NCBI RefSeq assembly: GCF_019748365.1
Contig: NZ_JAIEPN010000040.1
Coordinates: 1 to 64,000 of the forward strand
Source of the DNA: Novosphingobium sp.
GTDB taxonomy: Bacteria > Pseudomonadota > Alphaproteobacteria > Sphingomonadales > Sphingomonadaceae
Length of the DNA stretch: 64,000 bases
Direction of reading: 5' to 3'
Positions 7,929 through 16,591 of the stretch are shown here, one piece after another. Position numbers and translations under genes: made by a program. Position 1 is the first letter of the stretch, and each line of letters starts with the position of its first letter. Under the pieces are notes generated by a model. That model was given only the letters and a program-made list of their open reading frames with translations, did not search any database and was not told where the DNA came from.

Positions 7929-8712
7929 TTGCGGGCCTTACGAGCTGGGCGGCCTGCGACACGGCGGCGAGCGAGATGTCGCTGAGCTTGTCGGTGAGCA
8001 AGGGCGCGGTGAGGATCAGTGCGGCGATCCCGGCAAGGACGCCCGCGGGGAGGCCGAGCGCGAAGAGATTGAGGCTGGGGGCGGAGCGGCTGATCACGCC
8101 GGTCATCACTTGCACGAGCAGCAGGAGCAGCGTGACGGGGAGCGCGATGGCGATGGCGGCGGTGAACATCTGCGTGCCGAACCCGGCGACCAGCATCATG
8201 CGATCGGGCGTGAACCACGCGGCGCCGGGCGGGAAGGCGCTGTAGCTTTCGACGATCAGCGCGAACCAGGTGAGGTGCGCGCCGAGGCCGAGGAACAGCA
8301 CCGTGAGCAGCACCGAGAAATACTGTCCCATCACCGGCGAATGCGCGCCGCTGACGGGATCGGCGGTGGCGGCGATGCTCATGCCCATCGAGCCGCCGAT
8401 GACCTCGGCAGCCATGAGCGGGGCCGCGAAGCTCCATTGCAGGACGAACCCGAGCGACAGGCCGATGAGGATCTCCTGCGCGGTGATGAGCAGGCCCGAA
8501 AGCGTGAACAGCGCAGGGGGAGCGGCGACCGGGGTCCAGGCGCAGATCATGATGGCGACCGCGCCCGCGAGGCTGACGCGCAGCTGCATGGGTACGGAAT
8601 TCGCGCCGAACAGTGGGGCGGCAAGCAGCGCGGCGCCGATGCGCGTCATGACGAAAAGCATGCGCCAGAACTCGGCCTCCAGCGCGCCGAAGCCGAAGTG
8701 GAGGGCGATCAT
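7921..8712 (-). CDS. fliR: Flagellar export gate protein FliR
   Basis: The 263-residue, very hydrophobic protein has about six membrane helices. It carries the FliR hallmarks MTRIGAALLAAPLFG near the N-terminus and SIAATADPVSG..SPVMGQYFSVL in the middle. FliR joins FliP and FliQ in the export gate at the centre of the MS ring. It lies between fliQ (10 bases upstream) and flhB (8-base overlap), the standard order. Confidence 0.95.
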   Translation of the reverse strand: MIALHFGFGALEAEFWRMLFVMTRIGAALLAAPLFGANSVPMQLRVSLAGAVAIMICAWTPVAAPPALFTLSGLLITAQEILIGLSLGFVLQWSFAAPLMAAEVIGGSMGMSIAATADPVSGAHSPVMGQYFSVLLTVLFLGLGAHLTWFALIVESYSAFPPGAAWFTPDRMMLVAGFGTQMFTAAIAIALPVTLLLLLVQVMTGVISRSAPSLNLFALGLPAGVLAGIAALILTAPLLTDKLSDISLAAVSQAAQLVRPASG

Positions 8713-8722
8713 GGCGCGGTCC

Positions 8723-8995
8723 TCATTTCCCCGTCTGTGCGATCTGGGCGAAGATTTCGACGAGGAAATCGCCGATCAGACCCATCATCGCGCCGCCCAG
8801 CAGCACCAGCACGAGCGCGATGGCGGCGAGCTTGGGGACGAAGGTGAGCGTCTGCTCGTTGATCGAGGTGGCGGCCTGCACCACGCCGACGACAAGGCCG
8901 ACGGCAAGGCTGGCGAGCAGGACCGGCGCGGCGACCAGCGCGGTGACCCAGAGCATGCGATCAGCCAGCGCGAGGAGGGCGGAGGTATCGTTCAT
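8723..8995 (-). CDS. fliQ: Flagellar export gate protein FliQ
   Basis: The 90-residue protein has two membrane helices (about 15-40 and 52-80) with the typical GVVQAATSINEQTLTFVPK hairpin between them. Both length and pattern are standard for FliQ. Its ATG touches the fliP stop codon. Confidence 0.95.
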   Translation of the reverse strand: MNDTSALLALADRMLWVTALVAAPVLLASLAVGLVVGVVQAATSINEQTLTFVPKLAAIALVLVLLGGAMMGLIGDFLVEIFAQIAQTGK

Positions 8996-9786
8996 CAGCC
9001 GAAACTCGCGGCAAGACTGCCCATCAGGAGCGCCCAGCCATCGACGAGGACGAAGAGCAGCAGCTTGAACGGCAGCGAGACTATCGTGGGGGACATCATC
9101 ATCATGCCGAGGCTCATCAGCACCGAGGAGACGACGAGATCGATCACCAGGAACGGCAGGAACAGCATGAAGCCGATCTGGAACGCGGTCTTGAGTTCGC
9201 TCGTCACGAAGGCGGGAAGGAGTATCGAGAAGGGGACGTCCGCCGTGCGGGCGAACTTGGGGGCTTTGGCCATCGTGGCGAACATCTGGAGATCATGCTC
9301 GCGCGTCTGGCGGATCATGAAGGCATGGAATTCGGTGCCGGCAGACGCGATGGCCTGCTCGGCATTGATCGTGCCGGCGGAATAGGGCGCAATCGCGTTG
9401 GCGTTCACCTTGTCGAGCGTGGGGGCCATGATGAACAGCGAGAGGAACAGCGAGAGGCCGATCAGCACCTGATTGGGCGGCGACTGCTGGAGCCCGAGTG
9501 CCTGCCGCAGGATCGCGAGGACGACGAGAATGCGGGTGAAGCTCGTCATCATCAGCACGAGGCTGGGGAGGATGGTGAGCAGCCCCATGATGAGGAGCAG
9601 CTGGAGCGAGAGCGAGAGCGAGCCGTTCGACTGCGCACCGGCGATCTGGCCGAAGGCGCGGTCGAGCGCGCCGGGGATGGCGGTACCGGTGGGGGCGGCG
9701 GCGGGGGCGAGATCGGCGGCGTGGGCGGGCAGCGCGATGGCCAGCGCCAGGAATCCGGCAATGGCGAGGAGGGGTTTGAGCTTCAC
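8995..9786 (-). CDS. fliP: Flagellar export gate protein FliP
   Basis: This 263-residue inner-membrane protein has a cleavable signal peptide (KLKPLLAIAGFLALAIALPAHA), the conserved MTSFTRILVVLAILRQALGLQQ helix and the C-terminal DLVVSSVLMSLGMMMMSP helix of the FliP family. I place the start at the GTG at 9786 because it begins the signal peptide directly and follows the fliO stop by four bases. A TTG at 9807 would add seven residues and overlap fliO. Confidence 0.95.
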   Translation of the reverse strand: MKLKPLLAIAGFLALAIALPAHAADLAPAAAPTGTAIPGALDRAFGQIAGAQSNGSLSLSLQLLLIMGLLTILPSLVLMMTSFTRILVVLAILRQALGLQQSPPNQVLIGLSLFLSLFIMAPTLDKVNANAIAPYSAGTINAEQAIASAGTEFHAFMIRQTREHDLQMFATMAKAPKFARTADVPFSILLPAFVTSELKTAFQIGFMLFLPFLVIDLVVSSVLMSLGMMMMSPTIVSLPFKLLLFVLVDGWALLMGSLAASFG

Positions 9787-9790
9787 CGGA

Positions 9791-10060
9791 TCAGTCCTCG
9801 GCACCAACGCGGGCGGGCACTTCGGCGAGGCGGACGAGGCCCTGCCTGGTGGCCGAGACGAGGATCTCGCGGCCGCGGAATTCGAGCACCGCGATACGCT
9901 GGCCGGGGCCGAGCCACTGCGTTTCGATGATCTTCACCGACTTTACACCGCCAGTGGGGCTGAAGCGCTTTTCCATCCGCTTCGCGAACCTGAGGCTGGC
10001 CCAGGCAAGGCCTGCGATCAGCGGCAGGACGACGGCGAGCTTGAGCAGGTACCAGAGCAT
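9791..10060 (-). CDS. fliO: Flagellar assembly protein FliO
   Basis: The 89-residue protein has one N-terminal membrane helix (about 3-24) followed by a short basic cytoplasmic domain with the FliO pattern QWLGPGQRIAVLEFRGREILV. FliO assists FliP ring assembly. It overlaps the fliN stop by one base and sits in the usual N-O-P order. It is near the short end of the family. Confidence 0.88.
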   Translation of the reverse strand: MLWYLLKLAVVLPLIAGLAWASLRFAKRMEKRFSPTGGVKSVKIIETQWLGPGQRIAVLEFRGREILVSATRQGLVRLAEVPARVGAED

Positions 10061-10320
10061 CAGCCCTGCCCTTCCTGCCCGACGAGCTCGACGATGCGCA
10101 GGCCGAAGCGCTCGCCCTGCGCCACGACTTCGCCGCGCGCGATGAGCTTGCCGTTGACCATGACGTCGAGCAGCTCGTCGGTCAGCCGGTCGAGTATGAC
10201 GACGCTTTCCTCGGTGAGCGAGAGCACGTCCTTGAGCTTCATTTCGGTGCGGCCAAGTTCGACAGTGAGGCGCACGTCGACATCCTTGAGGAATTCGAGG
10301 CCGCGGGTCTGGAAAGTCAT
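10060..10320 (-). CDS. fliN: Flagellar motor switch protein FliN
   Basis: At 86 residues this is essentially a single SpoA domain (LTVELGRTEMKLKDVLSLTEESVVIL...GEVVAQGERFGLRIVEL), the core of the C-ring base. It lacks the N-terminal extension of enterobacterial FliN. It lies between fliM and fliO. Confidence 0.94.
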   Translation of the reverse strand: MTFQTRGLEFLKDVDVRLTVELGRTEMKLKDVLSLTEESVVILDRLTDELLDVMVNGKLIARGEVVAQGERFGLRIVELVGQEGQG

Positions 10321-10347
10321 GTTGGCATCCTGGGATGGGCCGCCGGA

Positions 10348-11232
10348 TCAGGCGAGCTGGGTGAGTTGAAGGGCGACGCGATCATCCACCGCGCCGACGC
10401 TGCCGTGGCCGACGAGCGCTTCGCCGATGCGCAAGGGCACGCTGCGCGCGACGGGGACGGCGAGGACTTGCCCGACTTCGAGCGCCGAAAGCGTGGCGAG
10501 CGGAAGCGGCACATCGACGAGCACGGCGCGCACGCGAAGCGGCATGTCGGCGAAGGGGGGCGTGCGCGGATCGGCGGGCGTTGCTGCGCGGACCGGTTTG
10601 GGCGCGGGGCGCGCGGCGCCGACAAGTTCGGCGAGCGCGGCCAGAGGAAAGCCGAGCCGCAGGGTCCATGCCGGCCGCGCGCCTTCGCGGATCGTGAAGC
10701 TGAGCGCGGCGAGCTGGGTGTTTTCGGTCAGAGCGGCCAGTTCGGCCATCGAGGCGGCGCGGCGCAGCGCGCGGATCGGGCCATCGAGGCCAAGCGCGGC
10801 GGCAAGCGGCGGGCCGACCAGCATTTCGATGCGCTGGACCATGAGTTCGGCGGACAGCGGCAGTTCACGCGGGAGCGGGGAGGGTGCTTCGCCCGGGCCG
10901 CCGAAGGCGCGGTCCAGCAGACGCAGCACAGTCTCGCCCTCGACGCAGGCCAGCAGCGGCTGGGCATCGGCATTGGCCGAGAGGAGGCTGATCGAGACGA
11001 GGCCGGGCGGTGCGAACTTCGCCGCAGTCAATTCTTCCGGCGCACCGCACTCGACCATCGCCGCCTCGCCGCCGTGGACTGGTGCCAGCGCGAGGCGCAG
11101 CTTGCGCGCCAGTTGCTCGCCCGCGCGCGCGAGTACAGGCAGCAGCTCGGCCGCGGCGGGGGCCGGGCGGAGCAGCGCCGCGCTGTGGCGGGCGAGCGGC
11201 CTTTGGGCGATGAGGGAGCGCTCGGGCTTCAT
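10348..11232 (-). CDS. fliM: Flagellar motor switch protein FliM, diverged and lacking the CheY-binding N-terminus
   Basis: This 294-residue protein has a FliM middle domain with the FGGPGE turn (about 131-136) and a C-terminal SpoA domain (about 233-292, VRAVLVDVPLPLATLSALEVGQVL). FliM links FliG and FliN in the C ring and in most bacteria binds phosphorylated CheY through an N-terminal L-S-Q-x-E-I-D-A-L-L helix. That helix is absent: the protein begins with a basic, Ala-rich segment. Family members are usually 320-340 residues. Its position between fliL and fliN supports the name. Control of rotation direction may use another contact. Confidence 0.85.
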   Translation of the reverse strand: MKPERSLIAQRPLARHSAALLRPAPAAAELLPVLARAGEQLARKLRLALAPVHGGEAAMVECGAPEELTAAKFAPPGLVSISLLSANADAQPLLACVEGETVLRLLDRAFGGPGEAPSPLPRELPLSAELMVQRIEMLVGPPLAAALGLDGPIRALRRAASMAELAALTENTQLAALSFTIREGARPAWTLRLGFPLAALAELVGAARPAPKPVRAATPADPRTPPFADMPLRVRAVLVDVPLPLATLSALEVGQVLAVPVARSVPLRIGEALVGHGSVGAVDDRVALQLTQLA

Positions 11233-11240
11233 CGGGTGGC

Positions 11241-11846
11241 TTACTGGACGATGAAGGTCTTGAAATAGACGGCATCCACCCCGCCAAAGCCTTCGGAATC
11301 GGTGAGCACCTTGTTGATCGTGGCAACGAGGCGCTTCTGCAGGCGGGTCTTGCCCTCGGCGGACTGAACTTCCTCACCCGGCGTATCGGCGATGGCGGTG
11401 AGCAAGGCGGAGCGAATGGCAAGCTCGTGCTTCTGCAGCCACATGATCACGCGGTAATCGCGGTGGGTGGAGCAGGCGAGGCTGACCTGCACCAGCAGGT
11501 CCGAATCCTTGAGATTCGAGGTGAAGTCTTCCGAGAAGCTGAAATAGGCCGTGCGGTATTCGCTGCCGCCCTCGCCATCGACTTCATGACCGCCGCCGCC
11601 TTCCTCGCCGTGGCCGCCTTCCTTGGGGGCGGGAGCGTAAGGGTCCTCCTCGCCCTTCCTGATGAGCTTGGGGTTCTTGTCCTCATGGCCTTCGCCGTGC
11701 GCGCCGCCGCCGATGATCCCGGCAGCAACAAGGCCATAGGCCCCGCCGCCACCGACGCCGAGCAGCGCGGCCGCCGCGCCGATCTTGAGCAGCATGCCGC
11801 CGCCCTTCTTCTTGGGCTTGGCGTCCTTGTCCTTCTTGTCGCTCAT
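11241..11846 (-). CDS. fliL: Flagellar basal-body-associated protein FliL
   Basis: The 201-residue, single-pass inner-membrane protein has a Lys-rich cytoplasmic start (DKKDKDAKPKKKGG), a helix at about 18-45 and a periplasmic stomatin-like domain (about 95-201) ending in the typical VYFKTFIVQ. FliL surrounds and stabilises the stator. A Gly/Glu/His-rich linker (about 48-92) separates helix and domain and is longer than usual. fliM follows after eight bases. Confidence 0.92.
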   Translation of the reverse strand: MSDKKDKDAKPKKKGGGMLLKIGAAAALLGVGGGGAYGLVAAGIIGGGAHGEGHEDKNPKLIRKGEEDPYAPAPKEGGHGEEGGGGHEVDGEGGSEYRTAYFSFSEDFTSNLKDSDLLVQVSLACSTHRDYRVIMWLQKHELAIRSALLTAIADTPGEEVQSAEGKTRLQKRLVATINKVLTDSEGFGGVDAVYFKTFIVQ

Positions 11847-11876
11847 CGGGGGTCCTTACGGGTCTCGAAAATGGGG

Positions 11877-13193
11877 TCAGGCGAAGATGCCGCCGCGGCG
11901 CTCGTCAGCGGGCGCGGACGGGCGGGCCGGGTTGGCGGCGGGCTGGGAAGCGGGTGCGGCGGCGCCGTGGCGCTGCTGGCCGGTGCCGGGCTGGCTCTGG
12001 CCCTGACTTTGGGCTTGCGCGGAGCTTTGGCCTGGCGTTTCGGGAGCAGGGGCCATGCGTGCGGGTTCCGAGGTCGCGGCGGCGTGTGCCGCAGCGACGG
12101 CAGGGGCGAAGGTCGGATCGGGGCTCGCCATCGCGACCGAAAGGCCGGCGGCATCGCCTTCGATGCGCAGCGAGATGCGGCCGAATTCCGCGTGATGCAT
12201 GGCGACGGAAACCGGGCCGGCGGGTTCCAGCCCATCGCGCGCGCGGGCGATGGAATCGACGAGCTGATCGAAGCTGATCGGCTGCGGTGCAGGCGCAGCG
12301 GAGGCTGTTGCGGCTGGCGTGGTCGCGGGGGCGAGGGACTGCTGGGCCTGCCCGAGCGCACCGGCTGTTTCGGGAACCGGCAGCGCGGCGCCGTTCGCGG
12401 CGGAGAGCGTGCGATCAGCCTCGACGCGGAGCTTGCGCGGGGCGGCACGATCAGCGGTGGGCGTGCCGGTCAGCGCGGCGAGCGTGGAAGGCTGCGCGCG
12501 GGCGGCGGTCTGCGTGGCGGTATCGGGCGCGACTGCCTCGGGCGTGGCGGTCGGCGCCGCGGGTTCGGCTGCCGCCTCGCGTTCGAGTACGAGCGCGGCG
12601 ACGGCGAAAGCGGCGGGGTGCGCGGTCTGCACGGCGGGCGCAGCGGCTTCGGGCGCGCGCGGCGTGGCGGGCCCTGTCGTGGGAGCGGGTGTGGGAGAGC
12701 TGGGCGCCCCGGTCCGCGCGGTGGTGGCGGTGGGCGCAGGCAAGGGCAACGTGGCGCCGCTGGGCAGGGATAGCGCAACCAGCGCGATGGCCGCCTCGGG
12801 CTCCCCATCGGCGGGGGTCACGGCAGGTGCGGCAGTTTCATCGTGCTCGCTGCCGGCGTCATTCACGGCCTGCGCGATGGCCAGCGCGAGAAGGGCGGCA
12901 GGCGTTGCGGCAGACTTTTGCCGGTGGGGCGGCAAGGTCTTGCCGGTATCGGCAGCGGCTTCTGGCGCATCGGTGGCGACAGGTGCGGCATCAGGTTTGG
13001 CCGAGGGCGCGGCTTGCGGGGTTTGCGGATCACGCGGAGCCTCGTCCGCGCTGGGGGCTTCCCGCGCGAGATGGGCCGCAAATCCGGGGGTATCGGATGC
13101 GCGCGGGCCATTCGCCGCCGGTGCAGGCGCGGCATCGCGCGTCCGATCGGGCGCGGCGGTGCGGGGGAGCAGGGCGGGGGCAGGCGCGGTCAT
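11877..13193 (-). CDS. fliK: Flagellar hook-length control protein FliK
   Basis: The 438-residue, Ala/Pro/Thr-rich secreted ruler has a conserved C-terminal Flg_hook domain (about 305-395, VSVAMHHAEFGRISLRIEG). FliK measures the growing hook and triggers the FlhB switch. The N-terminal two thirds is low complexity, as expected for this family. The gene lies between fliJ and fliL. Given the short FlgE here, the ruler length is of interest. Confidence 0.88.
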   Translation of the reverse strand: MTAPAPALLPRTAAPDRTRDAAPAPAANGPRASDTPGFAAHLAREAPSADEAPRDPQTPQAAPSAKPDAAPVATDAPEAAADTGKTLPPHRQKSAATPAALLALAIAQAVNDAGSEHDETAAPAVTPADGEPEAAIALVALSLPSGATLPLPAPTATTARTGAPSSPTPAPTTGPATPRAPEAAAPAVQTAHPAAFAVAALVLEREAAAEPAAPTATPEAVAPDTATQTAARAQPSTLAALTGTPTADRAAPRKLRVEADRTLSAANGAALPVPETAGALGQAQQSLAPATTPAATASAAPAPQPISFDQLVDSIARARDGLEPAGPVSVAMHHAEFGRISLRIEGDAAGLSVAMASPDPTFAPAVAAAHAAATSEPARMAPAPETPGQSSAQAQSQGQSQPGTGQQRHGAAAPASQPAANPARPSAPADERRGGIFA

Positions 13194-13235
13194 GGCAGGC
13201 AGCGGTCCTTGGCGGGCAGGTGTGGTTAACGGCTG

Positions 13236-13667
13236 CTATTCAAGAGGCGTGCCAAGCGGGCTCGATGGTTTTGCCGGATGCGTATTTTCTGCGGCTTTGC
13301 GGGCGATGCGCTGCTGCGCGGCCTCGATCCGCTCGTCCACTGCGGCGCGGCGGCGTTCGGCCTCGGCAGCTTCGGCGGCTCGGGCATCGGCGGCCTGGCG
13401 CGCGCGGACGAGATCGGCGGCGGTCTGGTCGGCGATGCGGGTAAGGCCGGAAACGAACTGCCGGGTCTGGCGCAGGTCCGCTCCGGTGTGGGCATCCCGG
13501 CGCAGGCGATAGGCTTCGATGAGGGCGGCAGTGCGGGCTTCGAGATTGGCGACCTGTGCAAGGGTCTGCTCGGCGCGGGCGGCTTCGGCGAGCGCGGTCT
13601 GGCGGGCGATTCCGCGCAGGCGCTCGAGGCGGCGCAGGCGCTTGAGCTTGGTCTTGTCCGTGCTCAT
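13236..13667 (-). CDS. fliJ: Flagellar export chaperone FliJ
   Basis: This 143-residue protein is almost entirely coiled coil, Arg/Ala/Glu-rich, and begins with the FliJ-like KLKRLRRLERLRGIARQTALAEA. FliJ is the stalk of the FliI ATPase and escorts chaperones to FlhA. It overlaps the end of fliI by four bases. Identification rests on length, coil character and position. Confidence 0.85.
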   Translation of the reverse strand: MSTDKTKLKRLRRLERLRGIARQTALAEAARAEQTLAQVANLEARTAALIEAYRLRRDAHTGADLRQTRQFVSGLTRIADQTAADLVRARQAADARAAEAAEAERRRAAVDERIEAAQQRIARKAAENTHPAKPSSPLGTPLE

Positions 13668-14986
13668 GCAGCCATCAGCGCGGCGAGTTCAGCAATGCTG
13701 CGGTCCATCGGCACGACTTCGCGCTGGGGCTGGCTGAGGAACTGCGTGAGCGCGCCGTGCATGGCGATGGCGCGGTCGAGCTGCGGATCGGCGCCGGCGC
13801 GGTAGGCGCCCATGAGGACGAGATCGCGGTTGGCTTCGTAATTGGCGATGAGCGCGCGGAAGGCGCGGGCGTCGGCCTGGTGGAGCGGATCGACGATATC
13901 GTTCATCACGCGGCTGAGGCTCGCGGCGATGTCGATCGCGGGATATTGGCCGCGCTGGGCGAGATCGCGGCTGAGCACGATATGGCCATCAAGGATGGCG
14001 CGGGCGGTATCGACGACGGGGTCGTCCTGATTGTCGCCGTCGGCCAGCACGGTGTAGAGCCCGGTGACCGAGCCGCCGCTGGCCGCCGAATTGCCCGCGC
14101 GTTCGACCAGCTTGGTGATCGTGGCGAGCGCGGAGGGCGGATAGCCGCGTGCCGCGCCGGGTTCGCCGAGCAGGAGCGCGATCTCGCGCCCGGCGTGGGC
14201 GACGCGGGTGAGGCTGTCCATGATCAGCAGGACCTGATGCCCGGCGGCGCGGAAGTATTCGGCCATGGAGGTGGCGAGCATCGCGCCGCGAATGCGCAAG
14301 TTGGGGGCGTGATCGGCGGGGACGGCGACCACCACGGAGCGCGCGCGGCGGGGCCCGGACATGTGCTTCTCGACGAAATCGGAGACTTCGCGCGCGCGTT
14401 CGCCGATCAGGCCGACAATGACGATTTCGGCTTCGGTGCCGTGGGCGATCATGTCGAGCAGCACCGACTTGCCGACGCCCGAGCCCGCCATCACGCCGAT
14501 GCGCTGGCCGACGCCGAAGGTGGTGAGCGCGTTGAGCGCGCGCACGCCGACGTCGAAGGGTTCGCGCACGGGGGCGCGGTCGAGCGCGCTGCCGCGAATG
14601 CCGCCCGAAGGCCATTCAGCGCGGGCGGCGATGGGCGGGCCGCCATCGATGGGGAGGCCCTCGCCATCGACCGCGCGGCCAAGGAAAGCCTCGCCGACGG
14701 GGAGCATGCCGGGCTTGCCTTCGGGGCGGACGCGCGCGCCGGGGCGGAGGAGCACGGTATCGCCGAGCAGCATCATCAGCATGCGCCCGGCGCGAAAGCC
14801 GATGGTTTCGGCGAGCAATGAGCCTGAGCCATGGGCGATGCGGCACTGCGCGCCGATGGGGAGCGAAAGGCCGCTGACTTCAAGCAGGCCGCCATCGCAG
14901 GCGGTGACGAGGCCATAGCGGCGCGGGGCGAAATCGGGTTGGGCATCCTCGCAGCGGGCGAGGAGGGGGATCGCGGTGTTCAGCAT
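13664..14986 (-). CDS. fliI: Flagellum-specific ATPase FliI
   Basis: This F1-beta-like hexameric ATPase of about 440 residues powers and unfolds export cargo. The Walker A motif AGSGVGKS is at 167-174, with Walker B VLLIMDSLTR and the family GERAREVSDFVE further on. I prefer the ATG at 14986, giving a seven-base overlap with fliH. An ATG at 15019 would add 11 residues with a 40-base overlap. Confidence 0.95.
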   Translation of the reverse strand: MLNTAIPLLARCEDAQPDFAPRRYGLVTACDGGLLEVSGLSLPIGAQCRIAHGSGSLLAETIGFRAGRMLMMLLGDTVLLRPGARVRPEGKPGMLPVGEAFLGRAVDGEGLPIDGGPPIAARAEWPSGGIRGSALDRAPVREPFDVGVRALNALTTFGVGQRIGVMAGSGVGKSVLLDMIAHGTEAEIVIVGLIGERAREVSDFVEKHMSGPRRARSVVVAVPADHAPNLRIRGAMLATSMAEYFRAAGHQVLLIMDSLTRVAHAGREIALLLGEPGAARGYPPSALATITKLVERAGNSAASGGSVTGLYTVLADGDNQDDPVVDTARAILDGHIVLSRDLAQRGQYPAIDIAASLSRVMNDIVDPLHQADARAFRALIANYEANRDLVLMGAYRAGADPQLDRAIAMHGALTQFLSQPQREVVPMDRSIAELAALMAA

Positions 14987-15582
14987 GCCGAGAGTGCATC
15001 GCTGAGGGCGCGTTGCCATGTGCCGGGGCCATCCTCGACGCCGCCGGCGGTGCCTTCGATGCGCAGGGCGCCGCGTTCGAGGGCGGGGTCGGGTTCGAAG
15101 TGCCAGTCTTCAGGGAGACGGGCAGCGAGAAGTGCGAGGTCTTCGGGGTGGAGGCGGATCACGCGTTCGTCGCCTGCGCGGGCGAGCATGGCGGCGGCGA
15201 TGCGGACGCGGGCGGCGAGGGCTTCCGGATCGGCGGCGTATTCGGCGAGCAGCGGGGCGCAGAGCGCGAGGACAGTATCGCGAAGGCGCGCTTCGAGTTC
15301 GCGGGTGAGGTCGGCGTCGAGGCGTCCGAAGGCAAGTTCGAGTTTGGTGCGGGCGGCGTCCTGGGCGGCGATGGCTTCGGAGAAGGCGGCTTCGGCATCG
15401 GCGGCGCCCTGTGCGTAGCCGGCGGCAAAGGCGCGAGTCTCGGGGGCTTCCTCCGGCTCGGCGGGGGGGACTTCGGGTGCTGGATCGATAAATGGGGACT
15501 GTCCCCATTTATCGCGGCGGGTGAAGCCGGTGCTGCCGCCTCCGAGTTCGGCGAGCGAGAGCGCGCGGATGGGCTCAGACAT
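14980..15582 (-). CDS. fliH: Flagellar assembly protein FliH
   Basis: The 200-residue protein has a Glu/Ala-rich coiled middle (about 45-110) and a C-terminal domain resembling the V/F-type ATPase delta or E subunit (RVIRLHPEDLALLAARLP). FliH is the peripheral stalk and regulator of FliI. Its start overlaps the fliG stop by eight bases. It is diverged, but position and layout are decisive. Confidence 0.87.
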   Translation of the reverse strand: MSEPIRALSLAELGGGSTGFTRRDKWGQSPFIDPAPEVPPAEPEEAPETRAFAAGYAQGAADAEAAFSEAIAAQDAARTKLELAFGRLDADLTRELEARLRDTVLALCAPLLAEYAADPEALAARVRIAAAMLARAGDERVIRLHPEDLALLAARLPEDWHFEPDPALERGALRIEGTAGGVEDGPGTWQRALSDALSAC

Positions 15583-16591
15583 AGTCGTCGTCGCCCGCGC
15601 CGAACACGATCACGCCTTCCGCGGCGAGGCGGCGGGCGGCGGTGACCACGGCCTTCTGCGCCTCTACCACTTCGGCCATCTTCATGCGGCCGCGCGACTC
15701 GATCTCGTCGCGCACGCCTTCCGCCGCGCGGCTCGACATGGCGCTGAAGAAGCATTCGCGGGCGTCGGGCGCGATGCCCTTGAGCGCGGCGATGAGCGTA
15801 TCGGAATCGACTTCGCGCAGAAGCGAGCCCATCGATTTGGAGTCTAGCACGAAGAGGTGCTCGAACTTGAACATCTCGTTCTCGATGGCCTTGGCGAGTT
15901 GTTTGTCCTGCTTGGCGATCTCGGGCATGACGCGCTTCTCGACCGCGCGGACCGAGGCGTTGATGATATCGGCCGCCTCGCGCGGGCCGCCCATGGTGAG
16001 CGCGGCGCTACCGTGGCATTCGGTGATGCGCTGGGCGAGGAGGTCTTCCAGCATGGCGATGGCTTCGGGCGCGACGGGGCCCAAGGTGGCGATGCGCTGG
16101 ATGACTTGCGGCTGGAGCGCATCGGGCAGGGCATGGAGCACGCCTGCGGCGACATCGGGATCGAGCTGGACAAGCAGCACGGCAAGCGCCTGCGGATGCT
16201 CGCCCTGCACCAGCGGGACCAGCGCATGCGGGGTGAGCCAGCGCGCGAGTTCGAGGCTGGAGCCGGGGCGCGGCGCATCGGGGGCGATGCGCTGCATGAG
16301 GTTGTCCGCCTTGAAATCGCCCACCGCGTGGGTCATCAGATGGCGCACCTGCACGACCCGGTCATTGGCGCCGATGGTGACGGCCGCGGCGTTGTCGACG
16401 AAGCCCTGCAGGGCCTGCGTGATCGCTTCGGCATCGATCTCGCCGATCTCGCACATCTTCGCGCCGAGCAGGCGCAGCTCGGCGGGTTCGAGCTGCGAAA
16501 GAAGCGCGGCGGCGTGGTCGTCGTCGAGCAGCATCATCATGACGGCGGCGCGGATGGGGCCGCTGATTTCCGGTGGAGCCTCGGTGGTCAT
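15575..16591 (-). CDS. fliG: Flagellar motor switch protein FliG
   Basis: At 338 residues this is standard length for the C-ring torque protein, with three armadillo-like domains: N (MS-ring contact, about 10-110), M (about 120-200, with the EHPQALAVLLVQLDP motif that binds FliM) and C (about 235-330). The C domain carries the charged helix that faces MotA. Its start overlaps the fliF stop by four bases. Confidence 0.96.
   Translation of the reverse strand: MTTEAPPEISGPIRAAVMMMLLDDDHAAALLSQLEPAELRLLGAKMCEIGEIDAEAITQALQGFVDNAAAVTIGANDRVVQVRHLMTHAVGDFKADNLMQRIAPDAPRPGSSLELARWLTPHALVPLVQGEHPQALAVLLVQLDPDVAAGVLHALPDALQPQVIQRIATLGPVAPEAIAMLEDLLAQRITECHGSAALTMGGPREAADIINASVRAVEKRVMPEIAKQDKQLAKAIENEMFKFEHLFVLDSKSMGSLLREVDSDTLIAALKGIAPDARECFFSAMSSRAAEGVRDEIESRGRMKMAEVVEAQKAVVTAARRLAAEGVIVFGAGDDDYV

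Noticed and set aside
5367-7985. Very long plus-strand open frame (872 codons) across fliS-fliD-flhB
   Set aside because: It is antisense to genes with clear family motifs, is Gly/Arg/Glu-rich as expected of the mirror frame of high-GC codons, and has no domain.
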